A stretch of 64,000 bases of DNA from Arthrobacter sp. zg-Y919 (GTDB lineage: Bacteria > Actinomycetota > Actinomycetes > Actinomycetales > Micrococcaceae): NCBI RefSeq assembly GCF_030142045.1, contig NZ_CP126242.1, positions 868,001 to 932,000 on the forward strand, written 5' to 3'. Below the pieces are notes generated by a model that saw only the letters and a list, made by a program, of their open reading frames with translations, was not told the origin of the DNA and ran no database searches. The position numbers were made by a program, and so were the translations under genes. This document shows, piece after piece, positions 9,510 to 16,840 of this stretch. Positions within the stretch are counted from its first letter, which is position 1. Every line of letters begins with the position of its first letter.

Positions 9510-10826
9510 GTGTCGGTTGTTTCCACTCCCGCGAGCCTTCACCGTGCCGGCGGTTCCATGGACAATGCCGAGGTGGAGCGGATCCGGAACGACTTTCCGA
9601 TCCTCGACCAGGAAGTCAACGGGCACCGGCTTGTCTACCTCGACTCCGGCGCCACCTCGCAGAACCCGCTGAGCGTCATCGAGGCTGAACAGGAGTTCTA
9701 CGAGCAGCGGAATTCGGCCGTCCACCGAGGCGCCCACACTCTGGCCGTTGCGGCCACCGATGTCTACGAGCAGGCCCGCGAAACGGTGGCCGCGTTCATC
9801 AACGCCCGCCCCAATGAGCTGGTGTGGACTTCCAACGCCACCGAGGGGCTCAACCTGCTGGCCTATTCCTTCTCCAACGCCTCCCTGGGCCGTGGGGGAG
9901 AGGCGGCGGCGCGCTTTGTCCTAAAACCCGGCGACGAAATAGTCGTCACGGAAATGGAACACCACGCCAACCTGATCCCCTGGCAGGAACTGGCGGCCCG
10001 CACCGGGGCCACGCTGCGCTATGTACCGGTGGACGACGACGGCGCGCTGCGGCTGGAAGAAGCCGAACGCATCATCGGTCCGCGCACCAGGATCCTGGCC
10101 TTTTCCCACGCCTCCAACGTGCTCGGGACCATCAACCCGGTGGACACCCTCGTGGCCATGGCCCACCGCCACGGCGCCCTGGTGGTGCTGGACGCGTGCC
10201 AGTCGGTGCCGCACATGCCGGTGGATGTGAAGGCCCTCGACGTCGACTTCCTGGTCTTCTCCGGCCACAAGATGCTCGGTCCCACCGGAATCGGCGCCCT
10301 TTACGGCAAGTCCGAACTGCTCGACGCAATGCCTGTTTTCCTCACGGGCGGCTCCATGATCACCACGGTCACCATGGACAAAGCGGAGTATCTTCCCGCC
10401 CCGCAGAGGTTCGAGGCAGGAACGCAGCGCATCTCCCAGGCAATGGCCCTGGGCACGGCGGCTAATTACCTCACCGAAACCGGGATGGACCGCATCCACG
10501 CCTGGGAGGCTGCCCTGGGCCAGCGCCTGGTGGAAGGCCTGGAGCGGATCGACGGAATCCGTGTCCTGGGCCCGAAAGCCGGCGTGGAGCGGATCGGCCT
10601 CGCGGCGTTCGACGTCGACGGCGTCCACTCCCACGACGTGGGCCAGTTCCTGGATGACCAGGGGATTGCGGTGCGGGTAGGCCACCACTGCGCACAGCCG
10701 CTGCACCGCCGGCTGGGGCTGGTCTCCACTACCCGTGCCAGCACATACCTCTACAACACCACCGGCGACGTCGACGCATTCCTGGCCGCCGTTGCCGGAG
10801 TCCGTCCCTTCTTTGGAGTGAAGTAA
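9510..10826 (+). CDS. sufS: Cysteine desulfurase SufS
   Basis: A PLP-dependent group II cysteine desulfurase that mobilises sulfur from cysteine as a persulfide for Fe-S cluster assembly in the cytoplasm. Seen: the Schiff-base lysine in SGHK (Lys254), PLP-binding DACQSVPH, and the active-site cysteine in RVGHHCAQPLHRR (Cys394). The GTG start has GAGGA seven bases upstream; an ATG at 9558 is an alternative. sufU follows with no gap, which matches the SufS-SufU sulfur-transfer pair of Gram-positive bacteria. No other suf genes are adjacent in this window. Confidence 0.95.
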   Translation: MSVVSTPASLHRAGGSMDNAEVERIRNDFPILDQEVNGHRLVYLDSGATSQNPLSVIEAEQEFYEQRNSAVHRGAHTLAVAATDVYEQARETVAAFINARPNELVWTSNATEGLNLLAYSFSNASLGRGGEAAARFVLKPGDEIVVTEMEHHANLIPWQELAARTGATLRYVPVDDDGALRLEEAERIIGPRTRILAFSHASNVLGTINPVDTLVAMAHRHGALVVLDACQSVPHMPVDVKALDVDFLVFSGHKMLGPTGIGALYGKSELLDAMPVFLTGGSMITTVTMDKAEYLPAPQRFEAGTQRISQAMALGTAANYLTETGMDRIHAWEAALGQRLVEGLERIDGIRVLGPKAGVERIGLAAFDVDGVHSHDVGQFLDDQGIAVRVGHHCAQPLHRRLGLVSTTRASTYLYNTTGDVDAFLAAVAGVRPFFGVK

Positions 10827-11288
10827 ATGAGCTCGGACCTGCAGCAGCTCTACCAGCAGATCATTTTGGAGCATGCGAAGCGGCGCCGCGGCGACGGGCT
10901 GCTCGATGCTCCGGCCGGGGTTGCTTCAGGGGAATCCCATCAGCTGAACCCCACGTGCGGAGACGAGATCACGCTGCGCGCCGTCGTGGACGGTTCCACT
11001 GTGGAGGGCGTCAGCTGGGAGGGACAGGGCTGCTCCATTTCCATGGCCTCGGCGTCGGTGCTGACCGAGCTTGCGGCCGGCACGGACCGGGACACAGTTC
11101 TCTCACTTGTCGACGAGTTCCGGACGCTGATGCGCTCCCGCGGCAGCATCGAACCGGATGAGGAAGTGCTCGGGGACGCCGCGGCGTTTGCGGGCGTGGC
11201 ACGGTATCCGGCGCGGGTGAAGTGCGCCATGCTGGCCTGGGTGGCGCTGGAGGAAGCGCTGCTGGCAGCGAACCCGCCGGTAGGCTAA
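10827..11288 (+). CDS. sufU: Fe-S assembly sulfurtransferase/scaffold SufU
   Basis: A 153-residue SufU/NifU-N-like protein that accepts sulfur from SufS. The zinc/sulfur ligands are visible as Cys44 and Asp46 (NPTCGD), Cys69 (GQGCSIS) and Cys133 (VKCAMLAW). The ATG directly abuts the sufS TAA, so the pair is one transcriptional unit. A strong hairpin follows at 11358-11390. Length and motif spacing are normal for the family. Confidence 0.95.
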   Translation: MSSDLQQLYQQIILEHAKRRRGDGLLDAPAGVASGESHQLNPTCGDEITLRAVVDGSTVEGVSWEGQGCSISMASASVLTELAAGTDRDTVLSLVDEFRTLMRSRGSIEPDEEVLGDAAAFAGVARYPARVKCAMLAWVALEEALLAANPPVG

Positions 11289-11357
11289 GGGCTTCGAAAC
11301 GGCTGAGGGCTCCGAAAGCAGCTCCCACCGGACCCGCGCAGGACCCACAAAGGAAGG

Positions 11358-11390
11358 ACCCACGGCCCGGTGTGAACCGGGGCCGTGGGT
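11358..11390. terminator. Hairpin between sufU and the convergent repeat-protein gene
   Basis: A nearly perfect GC-rich stem: ACCCACGGCCCGG at 11358-11370 pairs with 11377-11390, with one bulged base and a six-base loop. It lies between convergent genes and may act on both strands. There is no long T run. Confidence 0.65.
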
Positions 11391-11444
11391 CTGTGACCGT
11401 GATTGCTACTGCGGCTGCGGTGTCGTAGCCGCTTCAACCCGCAG

Positions 11445-12473
11445 CTACACGCTGTCCGTCCGCCGTCGGCTGATCATCACGGCTGCACCGCCTGCCAACA
11501 GCGTGCCGATGCCAGCTGCTCCCCACAGGGCCAGGGACCCATCGGCTCCCGTCGTGGCCAACGTGGCCGGGTTGCTCCGGACTGCTCCACCGCTGGAAAG
11601 CACGTTGATGCCGGCTGCCGGTGGAACAACCGGATCGTTGGGCGGGTCGATGAGCAAAACCTGCGGATCGGTTGGGTCGGCCGGTGGGAGCGCTATCTCA
11701 GTCGACGGGTCCGTAGGGTCCGACGGGTCCGTGGGGTCCGCGGGCGGATCGATAACGGTGACCGGCGGGTCCGTCGGCTCCTCCGGTGGATCGGTAGGCT
11801 CCGGTGTCTCCGTTTCCTCGCAGTCATCGTCGTGGCCGTGGCCGGGCTTGTCCTTGTCGGGTTTCCCGTGGCCGTGGCCGGGCTTGTCCTTGTCCGGTTT
11901 CCCGTGGCCGTGGCCGGGCTTGTCTTTGTCTGGTTTCCCGTGGCCGTGGCCGGGCTTGTCCTTGTCGGGTTTCCCGTGGCCGTGGCCGGGCTTGTCTTTA
12001 TCCGGTTTCCCGTCGCCCTTGTCCGGTTTCCCGTGGCCGTGGCCGGGCTTGTCTTTATCGGGTTTCCCGTCGCCCTTGTCCGGTTTCCCGTGGCCGTAGC
12101 CGGGCTTGTCTTTATCCGGTTTCCCGTCACCCCTATCGGGTTTCCCGTGGCCGTAGCCGGGCTTGTCTTTATCCGGTTTCCCGTCGCCTTTATCCTCCCT
12201 TTCCCCGCCACTGCCGGATTTACCCATATCCCCAACATCTGGTTCACCATTGTCGGGCTCTCCTGCTGTTTCTTCGGGAGCAGCAGGAGCCGCGGGTAGC
12301 TCCAGGCCGGGAGAGGGTGCTGGGTCGGCTGGCTCCGCGGGTACGTCAGGTGCCTGGGTATCGGCGGGAGGTACCGCATCAGCGGCCGGATCCGTTTCAC
12401 CGGCCTGTGCAGTACCGGTCCCGGCGAGCATCAAAACGCCCGCAAGCATAAAGGCGGAAGTGGTTTTCTTCAT
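11445..12473 (-). CDS. Wall-anchored His-rich repeat protein with LAXTG signal
   Basis: A 342-residue secreted protein. The ATG at 12473 begins MKKTTSAF and a Sec signal peptide ending in TAQA (about residue 24). A Pro/Glu/Asp-rich stretch is followed by eight copies of KPDKDKPG[H/Y]GH, the first four separated by KPD[K/R]GDG spacers. Next come an acidic Asp/Pro-rich segment, LATTG at about residues 305-309, a hydrophobic helix and a terminal RRRTDSV. LAXTG signals are known substrates of class E sortases in Actinobacteria; no sortase is in the window. The dense His/Asp/Lys repeats suggest metal binding or a charged wall stalk. The precise function is unknown. Confidence 0.8.
   Translation of the reverse strand: MKKTTSAFMLAGVLMLAGTGTAQAGETDPAADAVPPADTQAPDVPAEPADPAPSPGLELPAAPAAPEETAGEPDNGEPDVGDMGKSGSGGEREDKGDGKPDKDKPGYGHGKPDRGDGKPDKDKPGYGHGKPDKGDGKPDKDKPGHGHGKPDKGDGKPDKDKPGHGHGKPDKDKPGHGHGKPDKDKPGHGHGKPDKDKPGHGHGKPDKDKPGHGHDDDCEETETPEPTDPPEEPTDPPVTVIDPPADPTDPSDPTDPSTEIALPPADPTDPQVLLIDPPNDPVVPPAAGINVLSSGGAVRSNPATLATTGADGSLALWGAAGIGTLLAGGAAVMISRRRTDSV
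11832..12190. repeat. 36-bp in-frame tandem repeats encoding the KPDKDKPGHGHG unit
   Basis: Repeat copies of 36 bases, some interrupted by 21-base spacers, code for eight KPDKDKPG[H/Y]GH units within the wall protein. Copies at the C-terminal end of the protein are almost identical at the DNA level, which favours slippage or recombination and length variation between strains. Confidence 0.9.
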
Positions 12474-12594
12474 ATTAGGTCCCCAAAAGTCATTAGATAT
12501 CGGAAGGCCGAACAATGTCGGCAGAGGCCGACCGGCAGGGGGAACCTAGCAGTCGGGCTGCAATATCTGAATGCGTATTTAGGCGACCAAGTAG

Positions 12595-12619
12595 GCATTA
12601 CTCGGGTATCGAGAAATGC
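12595..12619. promoter_or_regulatory. Inverted repeat upstream of the wall-protein gene
   Basis: GCATTACTCG at 12595-12604 and CGAGAAATGC at 12610-12619 form ten-base arms with a single mismatch and a five-base spacer. It lies about 120 bases upstream of the wall-protein ATG in a locally AT-rich stretch, a good place for an operator or activator site. It contains the TACTCGGGT core also found upstream of a LuxR-type gene. Confidence 0.45.
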
Positions 12620-12712
12620 TGTGTTTTAAATGCGTTTACACACCACGTAATTCGATTGCACGTGTTTCTCCGGGCTTGGCGGGGGCATGCGCAGCGTCGG
12701 CCGTGAAGGGCA

Positions 12713-12750
12713 GGCCGGGAGGGGTATGCAGCTTTCCTTGTCTCCCGGCC
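12713..12750 (-). terminator. Possible terminator after ugd
   Basis: GGCCGGGAG at 12713-12721 pairs with 12742-12750 across a 20-base loop, just past the stop of the UDP-glucose dehydrogenase gene. It is weak because of the long loop and lacks a clear T run. Confidence 0.35.
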
Positions 12751-12759
12751 GGGTGGTCC

Positions 12760-14073
12760 TCAGGGCCGGCCCATGCCCTTGTAGTTCCAGCCTGCAGCCC
12801 GCCATGCGGCCGGGTCAAGGACATTGCGGCCGTCGATGATGTTCTTGTCTGCGACCAGTGGCCCGGTGGATACCGGGTCAAGAGACCGGTATTCCTTCCA
12901 CTCGGTGAGGAGCACCACCACGTGGGCGCCGAGCAGGGCGTTTTCGGTGGCCGGTTCGTAGCTCAACTCGGGGAAGCGGCCCTTGGCGTTCTGCAGTGCC
13001 TGGGGATCGGTCACTGTGACGGTGGCACCCTGGAGCTGGAGCTGCGCTGCGGCACTGAGGGCGGGGGAGTCGCGGACGTCGTCGCTCTCCGGCTTAAAGG
13101 CCGCACCCAGGATAGTCACGCGTTTACCCAACAGGGATCCACCGCAGACCTCCCGCGTCATCTCCACGACCTTGGACCGGCGCCGCATATTGATTGCGTC
13201 CACCTCCCGGAGGAAGGTGAGGGCCTGATCGGCGCCGAGTTCGCCGGCACGGGCCATAAAGGCGCGGATGTCCTTGGGCAGGCAGCCTCCGCCGAACCCG
13301 ACGCCCGCATTCAGGAAACTCCGCCCGATGCGTTCGTCCATGCCAATGGCATCGGCGAGGGCCGTGACGTCGGCTCCGGACGCGTCACACACCTCCGCCA
13401 TGGCATTGATGAAACTGATCTTGGTGGCGAGGAAGGAGTTTGCGGCGGTCTTGACCAGCTCGGCCGTCGCGTAGTCCATGGTCAACCGGGGTGTGCCTGC
13501 GGCCAGCGGTGCCGCATATGCCTGGTCGAGGACCGCGGTGGCGGCAGCGCCTGACGGGCCTTCGGGCAGTCCGTAGACCAGGCGGTCAGGGGAGAGGGTG
13601 TCCTGTATGGCGTGGCCCTCGCGCAGGAATTCCGGGTTCCAGGCCAGGACGGCTCCGGGTGCTTCATGCGCCAGATACTCGGCCAGCCGCGCGGCGGTAC
13701 CCACCGGAACCGTGGACTTGCCCGCTATGACGTCTCCGGGTGCCAGATGGGGTGCCAGCCCGGCGACGGCTGCATCCACGTAGCGCATGTCTGCCGCGTA
13801 TTCGCCCTTTCGCTGCGGCGTCCCAACGCAGAGGAAATGAACCTCAGCGCCGGCTGCATCGGCCGGATCCGTGCTGAATGCCAGCCGGCCGCTCCCGAGC
13901 GCTTCCGCAAGAAGCTCAGGCAGCCGGGGCTCGAAAAAGGGAGCGCGTCCAGCGGCCAGGTCTCCGATCCTTGCTGCGTCGACGTCGATACCCACTACGT
14001 CGTGCCCCAGTTTCGCCATGGAAACCGCGTGGACGGCCCCCAGATAGCCGCAGCCAATAACGGAAATACGCAC
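12760..14073 (-). CDS. ugd: UDP-glucose 6-dehydrogenase
   Basis: Oxidises UDP-glucose to UDP-glucuronate with two NAD+ for exopolysaccharide or wall glycan synthesis in the cytoplasm. The N-terminal Rossmann motif reads VIGCGYLGAVHA and the catalytic cysteine is in FGGGCLPKD, about 265 residues in. A GTG at 14073 is preferred as start because AGGGGA lies just upstream; an in-frame ATG at 14094 would add seven residues. Its location between a wall protein and a two-component set fits a surface or biofilm role, but this is inference. Full-length, no damage seen. Confidence 0.93.
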   Translation of the reverse strand: MRISVIGCGYLGAVHAVSMAKLGHDVVGIDVDAARIGDLAAGRAPFFEPRLPELLAEALGSGRLAFSTDPADAAGAEVHFLCVGTPQRKGEYAADMRYVDAAVAGLAPHLAPGDVIAGKSTVPVGTAARLAEYLAHEAPGAVLAWNPEFLREGHAIQDTLSPDRLVYGLPEGPSGAAATAVLDQAYAAPLAAGTPRLTMDYATAELVKTAANSFLATKISFINAMAEVCDASGADVTALADAIGMDERIGRSFLNAGVGFGGGCLPKDIRAFMARAGELGADQALTFLREVDAINMRRRSKVVEMTREVCGGSLLGKRVTILGAAFKPESDDVRDSPALSAAAQLQLQGATVTVTDPQALQNAKGRFPELSYEPATENALLGAHVVVLLTEWKEYRSLDPVSTGPLVADKNIIDGRNVLDPAAWRAAGWNYKGMGRP

Positions 14074-14142
14074 TGTTCCCCTATGTTTCATCACGGTTTT
14101 TCGGGCCGCAACAACCTTATCCTGCGCGCAGGATAGGCGGCA

Positions 14143-15810
14143 TCAGGGGACTTCGACCGGCAGGACCACACGGAAGGTGCTTCCGGCACCGAGCTCTGAG
14201 GTGAAGGAGATACGGCCCCCGTGTGCCTCGACAATGGACTTCGTAATGACCAGTCCCAGGCCGACGCCGGGGATGGCGGCCTTCTTTACCTGGCCTGTCC
14301 GGAAAAACTTAGTGAACACATCCCGCTGGTCCTCCTCACTCATGCCGATGCCGGTGTCCTGGACCTCCAGGACTACGTGTCCGCCCTCCCGGCGGGAACG
14401 TACGGTGACCGAGCCGCCGTCGGGAGAGTATTTGACGGCGTTGGAGAGGAGGTTATCGAGCACCTGGGAGATCCGGTCCGGATCAACCTCTGCTTCCAGC
14501 GTCGGTTCACAGTCACAGTCCACGGTGACTCCAATGACCGAAGCCCGGGGCCTCACGGTATCCAGGCTGGCACGGACGAGTTCGGCGACGTCCGTTTTCC
14601 GGCGGTGCAGGTGCATGGTCCCTGAAGCGGTGGTCAGCAGGTCGGCAACCAGCAGCAGCAGGCGTTCGGCATTGCGCTGGGCAACCCGCAGCGCGCTGTG
14701 GAGGTGGCCGGGGACCCCGTCCATCTCCGGGTCATCCAGGACCAGGTCGAGGTAGCCGATGATCGACGTCAGGGGTGTCCTGAGCTCGTGCGACACGCTG
14801 GAGACGAAGTCTTCCTTGGCATTGAGTGCGTTCACCATGTCGGTCACGTCGCTGTAGGCCAGCACCGAGCCGGCAAACTCCCCGTTGTCCCGCAGCGCCC
14901 GGGAACAGACGGCCAGCGCGCGCTGGTGGTTGGCCGGCCCGACCCACATGATGACATCGGAAAAGGACTCTTCACGCAGTGCCCGCTGGGCCGGGCGTTG
15001 GGCCGGTGCCAGGGGCGTGACCTGGTCCAGATCGAAAATGAGGGCGTCCTCGCCATGGATGGGTACGCCATCCGCGATGGCGAGGGCATGGTTGGCCCGT
15101 TGCCGGCTGTTCATGAGGATGGTCTGCCCCTTGGCATCGATGGCCATAACGCCAACGTCCACCGTCTCCAGCACTCCATCAAGCAGCTGGGAGCGCAGCC
15201 GTGTTTCCTGCAGGCTGCCCTGCAGCTGCGCCTCGGCCGCGGTGAGCCGTGCACGTTGAACGGATGTATCGTTCTCCACCGTCGAGACCACTATGGCGAT
15301 GCCCATCATGACGAACGGAATAAGCAGCGGAGCGGCCAGTTCTACCAGCTCGGGTGATCCCTGGCTGAAAATCGGGGCCCACAGCACCAGCGTGGTGCAG
15401 ACATAGCTGAGTATCCAGGCCGCACGTGGTGCCGCACCGGACCAGGCCATCCAGAAAACAGGGAAGACGGCCAGGAAACTCAGCCCGATTACGGAGTTTC
15501 TGCCGTCATGGTAAAGGCCGCCCACCACAGCGAAATCCAGCACAGGGATAATCCAATAAGCCAGCGGGGAATACCGCTCCCACGGCACCGCCACGCAGGC
15601 CGCAGTCAAGAGGGCAAGAAGTACCAGGCCTAATTGAAAACTGTGGCTGCCGAAAACGGCGGGGGCGACGACGGCAGTAATCGGCAGCGCTACGGCAACC
15701 GAAATCACGAGTGGGAGCTGGCTTATCAACAGTCTCAATCGAAGACTTAGTTCATTAAACTGCGATTTGATCCCCATCATGGCAGCCGCACGGTCTTGGA
15801 GACTGGACAT
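14143..15810 (-). CDS. Membrane sensor histidine kinase (PAS-type)
   Basis: A 555-residue kinase. Several hydrophobic segments occupy about residues 25-180, with a coiled linker and a PAS-like domain at about 205-320. The DHp phosphoacceptor is His341 in SHELRTPLTS, followed by the N box LDNLLSNAVKYSPDGG (about 451-466), DTGIGMS and GVGLGL. All kinase boxes are intact. It is encoded divergently, 120 bases from the OmpR-type regulator, and is a paralogue of the kinase at 16841-18517. Shared phrases include MNSRQR in the PAS-like region and VFPVFWM in the membrane part. It probably phosphorylates the neighbouring regulator; the stimulus is unknown. Confidence 0.9.
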   Translation of the reverse strand: MSSLQDRAAAMMGIKSQFNELSLRLRLLISQLPLVISVAVALPITAVVAPAVFGSHSFQLGLVLLALLTAACVAVPWERYSPLAYWIIPVLDFAVVGGLYHDGRNSVIGLSFLAVFPVFWMAWSGAAPRAAWILSYVCTTLVLWAPIFSQGSPELVELAAPLLIPFVMMGIAIVVSTVENDTSVQRARLTAAEAQLQGSLQETRLRSQLLDGVLETVDVGVMAIDAKGQTILMNSRQRANHALAIADGVPIHGEDALIFDLDQVTPLAPAQRPAQRALREESFSDVIMWVGPANHQRALAVCSRALRDNGEFAGSVLAYSDVTDMVNALNAKEDFVSSVSHELRTPLTSIIGYLDLVLDDPEMDGVPGHLHSALRVAQRNAERLLLLVADLLTTASGTMHLHRRKTDVAELVRASLDTVRPRASVIGVTVDCDCEPTLEAEVDPDRISQVLDNLLSNAVKYSPDGGSVTVRSRREGGHVVLEVQDTGIGMSEEDQRDVFTKFFRTGQVKKAAIPGVGLGLVITKSIVEAHGGRISFTSELGAGSTFRVVLPVEVP

Positions 15811-15930
15811 ATAAAATTGGAACCCCCGGATTCCTATAGTGGTAGCTCAGATTATAGGGGTGCTCCTGTAAGATACGGTGCAAGGGGTGCGGACAATCAG
15901 AACGTCCGCGGGACAGGAAAAAATACAGGC

Positions 15931-16755
15931 ATGGAAATACAGCGCGTAGCCGTCATCATCGAAGACGACGCAGATATCCGGGATCTTCTATATGCAGTTC
16001 TGCAGCAGTCCGGTTTTAAGGTCTTCACTGCACCGAACGGCTCGGAAGGCGTCGAAACCGTGCGGCTGCATAATCCCACGGTCGTCACCCTGGATCTGGG
16101 CCTCCCCGACATTGACGGGTTCGAGGTGATTCGGCAGCTGCGGCAGTTCAGCGACGCGTACATCGTGATGCTCACCGCCCGCGCCGAGGAGCTCGATACC
16201 CTGATGGGACTCGAAGCCGGAGCAGACGACTACATCACCAAGCCTTTCCGGCCGCGGGAGCTCCGCGCACGGATCTCGGCCATGCTCCGCCGCCCGCGCG
16301 GGGAATCCGGTGCAGCGTCAGACATCCCCGATTCCGGCGGTACTGCTGCTTCCGCTCCCGAAGGGGCGCCGGTGGCAACCCTCACGGCATCAGCCCCCGT
16401 GTCCGCGCAGATGGTCCCGGCCGCTCCGGGGACGTTCGCCCACAACGGCCTGACCCTGGACCCGGGCACCCGGACCACCGAGATTAACGGTGAGGGCGTG
16501 GAACTGACCCGCACCGAATTCGACCTGCTGCATGCCCTTCTGGAGGGAGGCCGGCTGGTACGGACCAAGACGGACCTGGTCCGGCGGCTGCGCGGCGAGG
16601 AATATGACACGGGCTCCTTCATCAGCGATGCGGATGAGCGGACTGTGGAAGTGCATGTGGGTAACCTCCGCCGCAAACTTGGCGACGATTCGAAGTCGCC
16701 GCGCTGGCTCGAGACCGTACGCGGCGTCGGCTACCGTCTGGCACCGCAGGTTTGA
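15931..16755 (+). CDS. OmpR-family response regulator
   Basis: A 274-residue two-domain regulator. The receiver holds the acidic pair (IIEDDADIRD), the phosphoacceptor Asp in TLDLGLPDIDG, and Lys in DDYITKPF. An Ala/Pro-rich linker of about 50 residues, longer than usual, leads to a winged-helix DNA-binding domain (VELTRTEFDLL ... ETVRGVGYRL). The ATG at 15931 gives a clean receiver start; upstream in-frame sequence is a poor protein. It is flanked by two histidine kinase genes on the opposite strand, both candidate partners. The divergent surface-protein operon at 19618 is a plausible target. Confidence 0.92.
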   Translation: MEIQRVAVIIEDDADIRDLLYAVLQQSGFKVFTAPNGSEGVETVRLHNPTVVTLDLGLPDIDGFEVIRQLRQFSDAYIVMLTARAEELDTLMGLEAGADDYITKPFRPRELRARISAMLRRPRGESGAASDIPDSGGTAASAPEGAPVATLTASAPVSAQMVPAAPGTFAHNGLTLDPGTRTTEINGEGVELTRTEFDLLHALLEGGRLVRTKTDLVRRLRGEEYDTGSFISDADERTVEVHVGNLRRKLGDDSKSPRWLETVRGVGYRLAPQV

Positions 16756-16761
16756 TGGCGC

Positions 16762-16786
16762 GGTTCCGGGTCCCTGACCCGGAACC
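16762..16786 (+). terminator. Terminator after the response regulator
   Basis: A perfect 11-base stem (GGTTCCGGGTC at 16762-16772 with 16776-16786) and a three-base loop directly follow the response regulator stop. There is no T run, but the position and stability support termination. Confidence 0.6.
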
Positions 16787-16797
16787 CCGCCGCCCGT

Positions 16798-16822
16798 GCC
16801 CGGGCCTACACGCTGCCCGGGC
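16798..16822 (-). terminator. Hairpin after second histidine kinase
   Basis: GCCCGGGC at 16798-16805 repeats in inverted form at 16815-16822, just beyond the stop of the minus-strand kinase. A modest GC stem, possibly a terminator for that gene. Confidence 0.4.
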
Positions 16823-16840
16823 TTAAACGCGGCCCGGCGC

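Noticed and set aside
11832..12190. Regular 36-base repeats resembling a CRISPR array
   Set aside because: They are in frame, encode a clear protein repeat, and lack unique spacers of constant length.
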